DNA of 64,000 nt from Tubiluchus corallicola (taxonomy: Eukaryota > Priapulida > Priapulimorpha > Priapulimorphida > Tubiluchidae), in contig JAQGDQ010000219.1 of NCBI GenBank assembly GCA_030141605.1, positions 1 to 64,000 of the forward strand, given 5' to 3'. The position numbers and the translations under genes are program-made. The notes under the pieces were generated by a model. It was not told the origin of the DNA. It did not search any database and saw only the letters and a program-made list of their open reading frames with translations. Positions 36,449-49,600 of this stretch are shown one piece after another (within the stretch, counting starts at the first letter, position 1; every line of letters begins with the position of its first letter).

Positions 36449-36949
36449 CAGTGTTCCCTCACTTACTGAGGGTGTTCTATTCCAGGCCCACCCACGATAA
36501 GATAATTTCCGCTATACTTATTTCAGTAGTTATACATTATTTTAAGTCTTTATAAACCAACCTCACACTCTTGATGTAATGAACCTTAGATTCGTTGATC
36601 CCGTAATGGCGGCCAACTGCAGCATACGATCTCCTAATTTGTGGTGTGTATTCATCTGCCGAATAAATACACTATTTACTGTAAATGGTAATTTTTCTGA
36701 TTTATAACATTCTTGTAATGTTAGAATTAATATTTTTAATATATTTTTATACATTTTGTGTTTTTTATGCAAAATTTATCAAATCCATACATTACTGTAC
36801 TATGCATGTGCAAAAATGTTTTAGACCTAGTACCGCAAAACCCGCGAAAAGCGAAAATACCGTGATAAATATTTTACATTAGTACTTTTGAAAACCCGTG
36901 AAACAGCGAGTCCGCGATAAACAAACTGTGAAGTAGCGAGGGAACACTG
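36449..36949. mobile_element. 501-bp MITE with TA target duplication
   Basis: Ends are CAGTGTTCCCTCACTTACT and its inverse AGTAGCGAGGGAACACTG, flanked by TA at 36447-36448 and 36950-36951. The CAGT start and TA site fit the Tc1/mariner superfamily, pogo/Tigger type. There is no transposase, so it is non-autonomous. Confidence 0.82.
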
Positions 36950-37539
36950 TACCGTGGATACACTCGATCCTCTCCACCACCAGTGGCGAGCAAGCAGACA
37001 TCGATAAAAAGTGTCTGTTTTTGGGATGAACAACACCGTCAACTTGTTTTACGAATCACACCAAATATCTTTTACATCAACTTGCTTTAACATCTATCGC
37101 ATTAAGTCATTTCTTTCATTTCGTCTAACCTGCACTTTTTGACATACATTTGTCTTTGGAAAGTTTTTTAAAAAAAATCTCAATTTTATCATAGTTTCTA
37201 TTTTCTTTTTCTAAGTTCTTTTTCTATAAATAAATGAATTTCATTGTTTACATACTTTTTCCATCTAGATTTGGTTATTACATTTATATCAACTGTATTT
37301 ATATCAATAATATAGTTATTCATGATGTGTCTGATTTCTGAATACCAAGTTATTATTTATTTGCACTTTTAGAATTTGTTTTGCCATTTTTTCATCATTC
37401 GATTTCATTAACAGATGATAATACATTAATTTTTTACAGCCTGCAAATCATTGGCCATGTTTTTGTTTCACTTAACATGCCCCAATATGGCGTACTCTCT
37501 TTTTGACATAAAATTTTAAAAAAGCGCTTCATTTTGTAT

Positions 37540-37990
37540 GCTTTCTAATTGATCTAATTCTGATTTGGTGAGATTGGTCCACGTCTCAGCATTATTGATA
37601 GTATTACTGTGTTTTCGGACAGCATTAGCCGAACAGCTGTAACAGTAGTCCCAACTTTAGATTAATTATCAATGTTCATTCTTTCCAAAATCGTAAATTT
37701 CATTTTATCTTTTCTTTTTTCAAACATAAGCTGGTAATTATTTTTGCTACTAAATTATTATTTTTTGTATATTCTATATAATTATAAAGAAAGTAATATT
37801 TTTTTAGGTAAGCCAGTTTGACGGTTGTGCATTTTCACAAAATAACTTCGTAAGGTCCTGTGTTACCTGCAAACGACTGGCTGATATCATTGTGGAAGTC
37901 GTGGGCAAAGGACAGTACACCAGTATTCAAGATGTCACCTTCCTCTTCTAAAAAAGTTTTTCCTTGGATGTCGAGGTATTTTTTCAATTT
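37540..37990 (-). mobile_element. LINE relic fragments (minus strand)
   Basis: The minus strand at about 37645-37540 reads NTINNAETWTNLTKSELDQ then LESIQNEALF, a block found just after the reverse-transcriptase core of some LINEs. Another open stretch near 37990-37860 (LKKYLDIQGKTFLEEEGDIL and onward) may belong to the same element, but I cannot place it. Confidence 0.5.
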
Positions 37991-38649
37991 TTCTTTTTTT
38001 TTGGTTTTACTATTGACATTTAATTTTTTTAGGAGCTTGCGATTTTTTTGATATCACTCTGCCTTAATTAGAACTGGAATAGCTAACTGGAATTCAATCA
38101 TGCAAGTTCTAACATGGATTCCTAAGAAATTATTATTAATAATATTATTTTTATTATTAATTATTATTATTAATTTTGACAAAGATGGAACTACAACAAT
38201 TATTAGAGAAAATGTAAGCATACGCGCCACAGGAAATATTAGGTTAACGCCAAAGTACACCCTATTGGGGTGTATTAATAAAAATACGTTTTGTTGTTTC
38301 CATGGTGTACATGCTATCTGCTCCAGTTAGTCACTGAGAGTGAGACTTTGTCTTTGTGTGAGACACAAGTAACTTCTTTCAGCACTATACTCCTATCTCC
38401 TTTAGTCCTCTTTTCGTAATAGGATCGCCAGGCCTCTTCTTTTTCTCATATCCATTGCGATTTGCACCCTTTCTAGCAATTTCCTTGAGATTTACAGATC
38501 TTTGATTTAATCATTTTTTGAAAACTTTTCCTTGGTTTGTAAACTTGTTTTTATTACCTCACATTCAAGCAGATATTCTTTTGAACACATCAAATCTTCC
38601 TTAAATTGACTTTTATCATTTTTCTTAAGTAACAACATAGTGATTTAAT

Positions 38650-39490
38650 TTAGTAATTTATTAAATTTAATTTACTTAATTTAATTTCTTCTATCCTTTT
38701 CACCTCATTTTATGTCAATAGTGTTATGTACGGTTTTGGTTTGTCGGGTATGTAATGTAAAAATCTTAACTTTGTCTTTCACTTTATTTCATCTATGGCA
38801 TTTCTTTTTTGAATTTTCCTTATGTTTTCTTTAATTAGTTTTTTCCATGCTGACTTTTTAACTTGAAGTAAATATTGAGTTTGTACAAGTTTGCAAATTA
38901 TACTATTTTCCACATCTCTTTCGTTACTCTTCGAGCATTTCTAGACTCTTGTGAATTTGCTAAATTGGAAACAGCATTAGTCTTTTATAATAAATTCTTT
39001 GATGCATTGGCCATACCCCAGTTTCAATTGTCATTCCCCAATAGCTCACAATTTCTTTCTGCAATGAAATTCTTTGTAGCATTTGTTTCTGCATTTTTTC
39101 TATTCTCTTTACCTCCTCATTTGCCAGCTCACCCCACGTTTCTGCATTATATATATGATACTTGGTATTACAATAGTCTCCAGTGAATACAATCTCGTTT
39201 CCATTGCCACAGAAATTCCTCTGTTTTTCATTTCTCCACATTGGCTTTCTGTAATTTTAGTTTCCAAATTACTTTTGTTTCTTTTCAGTAAAATTCTTTT
39301 GTACAGCTTCATTAACCCATTTGTTAAGAATATACCTTTCCTGTTATTTATATCATGTCTACTGCCCCCTTTTTTGGATAGTGATTTTATTTTAATTTCT
39401 TTCCATTGTAATCGAACATCATATTTTGTTACGTCCTTGATCATTTTTACTATGCTGTGTTTTAAATCCTGCTCTGCATGTACCATCATC
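38650..39490 (-). mobile_element. LINE reverse-transcriptase relic (minus strand)
   Basis: The minus strand reads WKEIKIKSLSKKG then NNRKGIFLTNGLMKLYKRIL (RT palm start), then IVIPSIIY, YNAETWGELANEEVKRIEKM and YWGMTIETGVWPMHQRI. The catalytic YADD region is missing, so an internal deletion separates the blocks. It is similar to the fragment at 37540-37640, implying two copies of one family in the same orientation. Confidence 0.68.
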
Positions 39491-39817
39491 TTATTTGTCC
39501 ATCCTCGTAGATCAGCAGCTTTCCTTTCTTTAGGTTCCTAATTGCTTAATTGTGATTTTTCTGATTTTTTGTTGTTTTCCTACTTCATCTATTTGTGTAA
39601 ACGTTTTATTTACCATATCTTCAGTAGTAATTTCTGTATTTATCTTTTATTTTTTTATTCTTACTTATAATTTTTCCATCTTGTTCTTTTATTACACATT
39701 TTTCCTCTTTCTTCATGCCATCATTCGTCTCCTAAATTCCCAAAATTTCTTTGATTTGACTCCCCCACCTCTATTAATGCATTCCTCTGCCTTATTTATA
39801 CAGTAAACTCTGTATAA

Positions 39818-39900
39818 CTCGACCCATTATAACTCGAATTATTGCATAACTCGAACAGATCTCATGGAACAGATTTTCCATAGTGTGTTGAACTGAGGCT
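39818..39900. mobile_element. Single TIR of a pogo/Tigger-type element
   Basis: CAGTAAACTCTGTATAACTCG preceded by TA, followed by repeated ATAACTCGA words. No inverse partner was found. Confidence 0.5.
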
Positions 39901-39964
39901 TATGTCAGTTACATCTATTGTTGTAAAAGTTTTACAACATCTAATCTTTTTTGTAGTTTCTTTT

Positions 39965-42230
39965 TGTTATTGAAACATTCTCCGAGTTTCAACATGGTTC
40001 GCTGCCTGGCTGTTCAGTTGTTTCTATTAATAAATGGGCTAAAACTTTTGATAAAGACTATGTTATGGGTATGGACATAATTTATCTTAATTTTTGTAAA
40101 ACATTTGTCTGCCACCTTTAAAAGGCTGTTGCGTAAATTAGAGTTTTCTGGTATTTGTGGTAGGCTGCTATGCACAAAATGGTGTTGTTACTACAGTGGT
40201 TGCCACTTAATTGACTCACGGTTAATAGATTCAATCGCTTAATTGACTCAAAAACGCCTGGAATGGGCTGCTTCTATTCAAGTATACATAAAAACTATCG
40301 GTAATTGACTCAAATAACTTCGCTTCAAATAATATTGACTCAATATTTTTCCTTCATGTACTTAAAATAAGACATTTGTATGTGCCTAAACAGCCTTTCC
40401 TACTTTTATGTCATCTTTACGTCTCTTTTGTGCATTATATATGTAGAAACAATCATGTTAAGTACCGTTTTGTTTATAAACAGGTACGTTTATCATGCGC
40501 TAATGTGCTAACGTAGCGGTTTTGTTTTGAATCTGTTACCCGCTTGCCCACTGCAATTAACCTCATTACCCAAAGAATTTCTGGAAGCTAAACATTTAAT
40601 CACTTGCTTAGCGGTTTCCTTTTGATGCTCTAGTTGCAAATCACGCTTTCAGGGTTAATGAGTTAATAGTCAAAGATGCAGGTACAGTAATCAGCCAGTG
40701 TTCCTTGTGACTTACAAGAGTAAACATCATACAGCAAATAAGGGCATAGAGTTAAGAAGTTTGAAAAATGGAGCATAAGCGTAAAGCTCTAACAATTAAA
40801 GAGAAACTGAAAATTGGATGACGGCTGTTTTGTTTAACGAATGGTTAGTGAAATGGATGCGAGCTTAAAGCGAAACATCATTTTACTGGTAGACAACTGT
40901 ACTGCCTGTGTAGTCAGCGCGTCATTGAAACACATACAGTTGCATTTTTGCCTGCAAACCCCACATCACTTATTCAGCCCTGTGATCAAGGCACTATTCG
41001 AACACTGAAGACATACTATAGAAGAGAAATATGGGCGAGAGTGTTAGAAGCAATGGATTCAGAAGATACCACTGGTCAATTAAACGCAAATGACCTAGCC
41101 AAAAAACTAGCCTCCTGAACGCTTCACATTTACTGGCTATGTCATGGAGCAATGTAAGTGAGCAGATGATTCTTCGCGAGAAAATGAAGCAGCCAACTTT
41201 GAAGGAATTTTTGTAATTTTTGCAAATAAACAGACTTGTGTGATTTAGAAAAGTATACTTTTTAATTTATTGTTAATTCACTTACGTAAATTAATATTTT
41301 AAAATGTTTTTTTTTCTAATTTTTAACTGCACAAAGGAATTTAGGCATTATTTCGATTCTAAAATTAATTAAAAGCCTTTGCAGTGCATAGTAAGCTGAT
41401 GACTCTATAGTAGTATTCTATAGCAGTAATACTACAGTTAATAGGTTCAGTCGGTTAACTGGGTCAAAACACGTCGGTCCCAAAAAAAGTCTATTAAGCG
41501 GCGACTACTGTAACTGGAAGATTGTCAAGTCTTATACCTCAGGCAACATTAAGTGGTCCATATTGTTTTATTTTATATGTAAATTGTATCTCAGATTGCA
41601 TTTCTTCCAGTATAATGTTTGTGGATATTAAATTATTTAAGTCTCATTTTAACTTTGCAATGCTTAAACTTGACCTTGATTCTGTTTGTGCATGGTCTGA
41701 TCAGTGGCTTTTGCAGCTGAAGCCTGTTAAAGGTGCACTGTTACATACGAGAAGTCAGTTTAGTTGTAATTATGACTTTGATGATAAAATGGTCGGTGGG
41801 GTTTACAGCTTTAAAGATGTAGGAGTGACTGTGTATGATACTTTGAAGTTTATTAATGTTATTGTTGAATTAGAATGGAAAGCCAATAGACATTAGTATG
41901 ATAAAGCAAAAGATTCTTCTGTCATTTTGCCTATAAAAGTTTGGTTTGTCCTGTGTTGAAATATGCTGAGCACTGTTGTGTGGTCACCATAGTTTATTAT
42001 GTATATTCAATGATTTAAAGCAATTCAAAGGCATCATCTTCGCTTAGTGTATCATGTTGATTTATTCTCTATGTCTTCTCTGGAACAAAGACGTAGCACT
42101 ATTGATTTTGTAAATGCACATTTGAATGACCACAAATTTCTTTTTTAGACCTTTTTTGGCTTCATGGACATTCTGATAAAGTTTTTGACCTAGTATTAGA
42201 ACATATGTACTGAAACATTTCTTTAGTCAT
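39965..42230 (+). mobile_element. LINE relic split by a DNA transposon
   Basis: The 5' part (39965-40193) reads FQHGSLPGCSVVSI, WAKTFDK and FSGICGRLL, typical of RT blocks 2-3. The 3' part (41511-~42230) reads IPQATLSGPYCFILYVN, CAWSDQWLLQLKPVKGAL and SFKDVGVTVYDTLKF, RT blocks 4-7 with the active-site Asp pair lost (MFVDIKLF where FADD is expected). The two parts are separated only by the element at 40194-41510 and its TA duplication. Confidence 0.75.
40194..41510 (+). mobile_element. Internally deleted pogo/Tigger-type transposon (1317 bp)
   Basis: TIRs are CAGTGGTTGCCACTTAATTGACT on the left and the inverse AGTCTATTAAGCGGCGACTACTG on the right, flanked by TA at 40192-40193 and 41511-41512. 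Inside are relics of a CENP-B/pogo-type transposase. There is a helix-turn-helix start (KHKRKALTIKEKLKIG near 40769) and then a piece of the DDE domain (NIILLVDNCTA near 40870, AFLPANPTSLIQPCDQGT near 40950, NDLAKKLA near 41095). Frameshifts and a missing middle make it inactive. Confidence 0.85.
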
Positions 42231-42299
42231 CAAGTGATTAGTTTATGAAATCATCTTCTAAGTAAGGTAATACCTTCAGAGAACATAAGTAAATTTAAA

Positions 42300-42750
42300 A
42301 GTGTTATGAGCTCGACACTCAGTGCCAAGTATAGGCTAGCATCACTAAACCATTCAGTGGTATAGATTCAACAGTAAGGTATGTCTCAAATGGTTGCTGT
42401 TGTAATTTCATTTAAACGCATTCAGACTACTACGTACAGTGCCTCACAAAAAATGCATATGTTGGAAATCATCGGTTAGTTTATCAGCTGATCTATAGTG
42501 TTATTAAAACCATGCTTAGTGATAATAACAAATTTTCAGAATAGAAGTCTCCTCAAAGAAAAGACATTTTCTCAACTTTTCCATTAAATGCATAGGTACT
42601 TACAACAGTTGCAGATTCCACAGTACAACATAACATAACATAATATTTTATTTACATAAAATTAGTATGCACACTGACCTAGTTCTTGGCGAGTGACTAG
42701 TACAACATAGTGGGTTGTTAGTAGTAATACATTGTAGTACCTAAAATTCA
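42300..42750. other. Region between LINE relic and dispersed repeat, no gene found
   Basis: AT-rich with ACATAACATAACATAAT near 42627. An upstream LAS1L exon could lie here, but none was recognised. Confidence 0.4.
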
Positions 42751-42755
42751 AGTTA

Positions 42756-43680
42756 AAGGAAAACCGGACCCAGTCTTAAACTATACCTCAAAACAATCTA
42801 ATCTATAAAATATTGAAAGGGAATATATTATTTTCTAAAAATTACTTACATGAAAAAATTATTACTGCATAAACATAATTATTATAATTAAAAGTCCTTG
42901 TAAATCGAGGTTAAATTACATTACATTACTTAAGATACACTAATATTTAAAATTGCAAATAAATTACATTACATTAAAACGACCTAATGTTAATTAAAAT
43001 GGACTGAAGTTTAAATTCCATTTAAAAGACAATAATTTACGTTTAGGTTAATCTTATTAAAATCCATTATTATAATATCTTGTGTCACAGTGCAATGAAC
43101 TTACTGATAATTAAAAAGTGCATATGGTATAAAACTACTTTTAAAACGTTCACCTACGGCAAAGAGGTAAAGGGTACATTAGTTGTTTGTGAAGATTGTG
43201 CTTATGGGGGTTGCGATTAGGTAATAAATAATGGAGCATTTGCCCGCCTAGTTTTTCGCCATCGCATGCGCATCGCCGTTCGCTAGGTAGATGAGCACTA
43301 ATGCTTACATCTTAAAAATGCATCGTGCAAAAACATGCACTGTGCCTCTAGTTCAGACGTGGTTCAGCTGTGATGTAATGCACACGTTCGAGACCTCATG
43401 CAATGGTAAACATGAAATTGTTTTTAAATTTAAAATTAGTGGAGCTTTTATGTATTACACTGACTATTAATTTTTGCTTTCACTAACACGTGCAACATGT
43501 CATGGAATGTTTGCATTAGTTATTGAAAATATATTACTTTATGATTTATAAGTCTCATATGTTGTTTATATGATTGCTGTCTGGAAACCAGAGCATAGTA
43601 AAATTCAATGTTTCATCACATATCAATGGCATGTGCTTTTAATCTATTATAGTAAAATTTTATTAGTACTAGTCACTTAC
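42756..43680 (+). mobile_element. Dispersed repeat, copy 2
   Basis: The start (ACCCAGTCTTAAACTATA, TCTATAAAATATTG, ACTTACATGAAA.AATTATTA) matches the start of the copy at 54757. The part from about 43270 (GTAGATGAGCACTAATGC...GATGTAATGCACACGTTCGA) matches 55170 onward. The middle differs and lacks the hairpin found in copy 3. Confidence 0.65.
43398..43405 (+). CDS. LAS1L: Very tentative LAS1L start exon
   Basis: The frame needs two bases from an upstream exon. ATGCAATG|GTAAAC would give MQ-C-KEWKNVYS and has an in-frame stop 24 nt before the ATG. However, it lies inside the dispersed repeat and would lack the usual N-terminal residues before the KEW motif. The real first exon may be elsewhere upstream and undetected. 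Confidence 0.15.
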
Positions 43681-46600
43681 AGAATTACTACTGTCAACTA
43701 AATTACAAAAGTGTTATTTTTTAATGTCCTTTTCTGTTAATTTTAGCAAGGAGTGGAAAAATGTATATTCAAACCTATACAGTAGGGATAGTAGCCTGAG
43801 GTCAAAAGCTTGTGAGTTCATTAGCATCTGGCGGAGCAGGTAAGCCAATGCAAATTCATTTTATTCATTTTTTTTATTTATATCATCAGTAATTATATGT
43901 ATTTACTTGGAAAACATTGTTTTCAATAAAAAAAAATTAAAATCCTCTATGCTGGAATCAGTTATTAGTTGTCTGCAGTATTTGAATAGTTGGTGTACGG
44001 TGAAGAATGCCATCCTCTGGAACCTTATATCTTCTTCATTATTGTAGATCTGTGTTCACAGGTTATTTAGCTCACCTTAATTCAATATACTTACATCATA
44101 TTTTCACTAGTGCTTTAATTCGTAGACTAATAATATGTACTTTTTGTTCTGTGTGATGTTTGAAAAATTGTTTTTTTATGAATGGTGATTAATCTGTTAA
44201 AGCAATCGAAATTTTGTTCACTTCTTGTTCTCTAAAAAAGAACTTTTAATGAGATTCATCATATATCAAAATGTCTTTGCGTCATTGAAACCAGAAGTTC
44301 TATAGTATCATTATACCACTGCACTTAATCCTGATTTTAAATTTTACTGAATATTTTGGGGAATTAAAAAAAAATTCCATACAAAATGTTCGGTAAAGTA
44401 CTCATGTGATAAAACAGCAGAAAATAGGAACTTCAAAATTGGAAAATTAGATAAAAAACATAGTAAAGTTATCATTACATATTCAGAAGGTTAAATACTT
44501 AGAAGGTATTATTTGCTAACAATATTAAGAATGTCAAGACCCTTAAATACAGGAAACGTGTTAGTTTTCAAGACACTGCCCTAGTCAAAATAATTAAGGC
44601 GAGTTTACATTGCTGCTTTATACTTGCAGTTCTAGTTACTTGGGTAAAGCATTTTGGACGCTTACATTTACTTGAGTACTGTGGTCCGTTGTATATTTAA
44701 GTAGCGGGCATTTATGCTGGTATTTGGTTAAAGTAGTTAAAATGCAAGTTGAGTTGCTTAAGTTTTAAGTTTTAGTTTGCTCAAACTAAAAGCTACCAAT
44801 TTACACCAAATTTAATTGGATTTTTCCAATGTCAGCAGAATAACAGTTATATATTAACTCTAAAAACTCTAAATTCTTTCTATCCCGTTGCAATTCGTAC
44901 CATAAACACTAAATTTCAATAAATCTCCAGTATTAATTATTTATGTCACTGTACAACTGATTGAATTATTTGTGTTAATCTCCTTATTGTTTCCATAACA
45001 CTTCCATTGCATGTATTATGCTTCAATGACAATAAATTCCTTACTTATTTACTTATGTATGTATCGGTTTAGTATTTCTAGTATGTATTATTATTTTGCT
45101 TCACAGTGCTCATGCTTTACAGCAAAATATTCTTGATTCACCCATGGTTTTTACTTATTGTTATTTGTGCTTTTTTGTGTTTTTCATAACTCACACATGC
45201 ACAGGGGAAGCCCACAGGGCATGCTCCTTAGGTCAACTATCTTGGAGCAGGTGGGGTTTCATGTGTTTTTGTTAGGCTGAATCTCCTACAGTTTTGAGCT
45301 GGGGCAATTTTTGGTATGTGGCTGGGTGGGATCAAGATTTTTTGCATGGCTGAACACGAGCCATTTGCATAAGGGAAAATTTTCTGATGGGGCGCAAAAC
45401 CGAATTCGGGGGAGGGGGGGGACCAATGCTTTCAAGAGTCGAGCAATAGTAGCTTGTAATATATTAAATGAAAGGTATGTTGAGGCAAATCGAATGGCAA
45501 GAGTTACACCCAGATTGGTTGATCTGCGACACCATCGCTACCAAGGTTAAGCAACAGTAGGTTGTAGTACACCAAATGAAAGGCCTTATTGTGACAAATT
45601 GAATGGTATGAGTTATGCTGAGACAGGTTGATACTTAACCCTGTCAAGAGTGAAACACCAAAATTGGATCGACTGGTGAGACAAGCGCCCCTAGTTTCGA
45701 ACAACAACAGCTTATGAGAGAAATCGATGGTTTGAGTTACACCCAAATTGGGTGGCACCTGACTCTGTTAAGAGGTAAACACTGAAACTAGGGAGTTGGG
45801 GAGATAGATGTTTGCATCGTTAAGCAACAATAATTGTAGTTTATCAAATAAAAAGTTTCGATGACAAATTGAATGGCGTACATTGACCATTGACCCATGT
45901 GCCACTGATCAAAAACTGGCAAGTTTCGATTTCGTTGAAATTATTAATATCAAGGAAAGCTTACTTATGCATATGTTGTTAAATATTCTGAAGAACATTT
46001 TTATTCATAAATATGAAACGAAACATGCCACTTAAAGCCTATCCTATTACAGAAGCAGAATTTTACCACAGTTTTTGTCAGCGCCAAAAACTTCACTAGT
46101 TATTATTATTATTGTTAATTTATAATTTTAAGAATTTGTCTTGTATTGATTTTCTTCTCTGTAATCTTTCAGAACAGACATTCCTGGGGCTGTTGAATGT
46201 ACAGTGATTCTTAATCAAGCATTGTCTGAAGTGGAACAAAGTTTGACATCTGATCACCATAAGTCTGAGAGTGAATTGCAGCTGCTTTTGTCTATGGCAC
46301 TAGTCCGGTTAGTTTCAGTGGTGTAGCCAGGGTTTGTGGGTGTGCAGATCACATGTTGGGGTGGCCAAATTTGGCCAAGGCTGGCGTTACAGCACGGTAT
46401 AGGATGATTGATATTTAGTGATAAATTATGGTACAGTAATTTCTCCATGTATGATTAAGGTACTTATCTGTATCTAAGAATATGGTGTAGAGTAGAAGGA
46501 TAGTGAAATATCAATCACCTAGCAGTTCACCTCACAATGGCCTGTCAGGCGCTTCAACCGGCTAGCTGCTCTACAACCTGAGAACTTTCCTCACAAACAG

Positions 46601-49600
46601 CATAGTAAACATGCATACAGAATATATTTATACTTAAGCATACAAAATATAGAGCAGAAGTGTCTGTCCATGGTTAAATTATTTTTAGTTAGACAAGAAG
46701 GATAGAAAAATATTGCCGATGGGTCATACATGTGGAAAACCTTACAAAAAACTGAAGCCTTTAATAAAAATTAATAAAAACCATGCTGTTTTTCCAAAGT
46801 AGTTGGCTTTCTGTTGTTTCATATTTGAAATATGACGTTATGCTTTGACTTAAGCATATAATGTACTGACTTCAGCACTATTCATGCACAGCAGGAGGTT
46901 GCAAGTTACTGCTGGACAGAGACAAAATAGTATTTATTAAAGTTGATATCTCTTAATTATTATATTCACAAAGTTTAGCATGGACTGCTTAGGCTGTTTA
47001 AAATGAAATGTTATAGCTTACATAATTATTTTAAGTTGTTCGTGCCAGTCGTTTTACATGTATTTTTGTAATATATATTATATATGTATTTTACATATAA
47101 CGGAGATATCCTTCTCAGCAGCTGAGGTTCAGATTTGTTTTACACTAAGCAGATTTTCGTTGAAGGATTTAGGTTGCATAACAAAGTTTTAATTTTCTTA
47201 CTGAATTTCGATCCCAAGACACTGGAAAACAATTTTTTACAAACGTAAGTAAAATATATATGATTTTACATCACGTTCGTGTGGCAGTAAACTTTTCTCG
47301 TTGAAGAAAAGATAACGCTGTTTAACTTTTCACATAACCTTGACCAAAATTATCAAATACTCTTATTTGTTGTAATCAGTTAAGTGTCACAGTCATACCT
47401 TTTCTGGGATAACTGACAAATTATTATAAAATGTCCATTCATTTTTGGTGTTTTTCATATACGTTTGTAGTTATTTTATACGGTAGTGGCTGTTAGACAG
47501 CAAGAGTTTGTGAGACTTAATCCATGAGGCATTAGTGCTGACTGCGATCTGTGTATTAATTACAGTGTGTTCTCATTTATCTAATTGCACTGCAGATTAA
47601 TCTACTACATATTGTACATATTACTGTGCATTCTGTACAAAAATGAAATTAAATACATTTTGTTTGCAGCAATTTAAGTCTGATAAGTATAGCAAATTAC
47701 AAACAGACTGGAAGAACAATTTAAGATTACAAAGTATGTTCTCTTTCCTGCTGCCCAATAACCTAAACAAAAAAATGCTGGCAGCTAGCTAGACTGAACA
47801 GAAACCCAGCATTGTTTTTTAATGATCCTTCCTCAAATGTATTAATCTGCACATGTATTCATTGTGTTGTGATTCTATGAATGGTAACATTTATTTGCTG
47901 CAATGATAGACTTGTAACTGCAGGAACATACTTACAGTGTGTTACTTAACAACCAGACTTGACGTCCATAATGAATCTCTCTGTGCAGCATAGTTTTTGG
48001 ACAGTTCTATAGGACTTATTTACCTGTAAGCGTGGTTACTGATTTGCAAAATTATTGCTCGGAGATCTTATTTAGCTATTAGAGCAGCATCAGATTATAA
48101 TGCTTCTTCATACTATTATCAGCAATTTTTACAGCACCCGTAATGCCATCTACTAAAACTTTTAAAGAATTAACAGGAACTAGTGTACATTTTAAAAGGG
48201 AAAAGAGAAAGAGAAATGTCATACTTTTTTTCTTGAAAGTAAACCTGAATCAATCAAATTGTTGCCCACACATGCTAAGATTGTGTTTTTTAGACATTTT
48301 TACTTTTGTTTTTAATATTTTGTAGGTTTGTAAATGTTGTGGTGGACACACAGAATGCTAAGACAAAAATGCAACAACCCATACACGTCTGTTGCGCAAA
48401 GGTAATGTTGCCATAACTGCAAATCTCTACCACAATTAATTTTTTGGATGTAACAGCCTCGTGGTATTAATGTTTTTAGCGTAATTTTTATTTTTGTTGA
48501 CCTTTTTAATTTTAAAAACAATTTAGTGGCACATTGAAAACACTGACGATCAAATATCAATGTTTCTGAGCAGCTTTTATTTCTTAACATAATTATGTGT
48601 TTGAATTACTATATAGTATAGATCTAGATTTTTTTCTTCAATAATGTTTAGTTAAGTGAACAGGATTAATTTTACTTATATCATATTTTTGTTACACCAG
48701 TCTTTTTTTGAATATTATCTTTTGGCTAAATCTGAAAAATGTTCAATCTGTAATCTACTTTAAAAATGATAACGAAAGACTAACCAAGTTAACTGCGTTG
48801 CCTTTGAAGATTGAGCCGTAGTGAAATGATTTATGTTTTCAGATGGGTGTTCCCGAATGGTTAGTTGACTTGAGACATAATGCTGCCCATTATACACTGC
48901 CAGCATTGAACACACTCAAATTTGGTGTTGAATTTGCTTTGTCATGGTTGAAGGTAGGGTGACAAAAGCTTTGAATTGTGACATGTTGGTGTCATTTCAC
49001 AGGTTTTATTAGTTCACCTTTGCATGAATTTTAAAACTGTTTGTAGGATTATGTGATATTAGTAAAATTGTGAGTCATGAAAATTAAACTGCAGAAGATT
49101 TTACAAAATCTGTGAAACCATAATGACAATGTTAAAAAACTTTCATTATCCATAGGTAGGCAAAAATTAATGGCTGGAAGTTGTTTTGGAAGGTTATATA
49201 CCGCTGTATCACAATTTATAGCCTAATCTCAATGCTTTTTTTGTAACTGTAGATACTTCTAGTTTTAATTATTGTAGGTATCCCCGAGTTATTTATAATT
49301 TTCTGTGTTCCAATAAATAGAATTCATATAGCTAACCTGCTAGTATTAGAGTGGGTTTGCTGATGTTTGTCTTGAATTGGGTGAAGTTACAGGTTTCAGA
49401 GAAGTGATTTCTTGGTAAAAAGTTTCACAGATAAGGAGCCAGAAGGAAAAATACACATAGGATGTGCAGCAAAAGGCTGTGAGAAAGAACAATTACATGA
49501 CTGCAAACAAACTGTCAGTATTTACGGAACTTGTGATGAGGGCATCTTGATAGGAGTAGCGACATAAGAGGCTTAATGTAGCAATTGACCTTTATTAAAC

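Noticed and set aside
39083-39541. 152-codon hydrophobic plus-strand ORF
   Set aside because: It is the complement of the minus-strand LINE reverse-transcriptase relic.
43762-43795. ATG inside the first secure LAS1L exon (frame MYIQTY)
   Set aside because: Closes after a few codons; the LAS1 frame is a different one.
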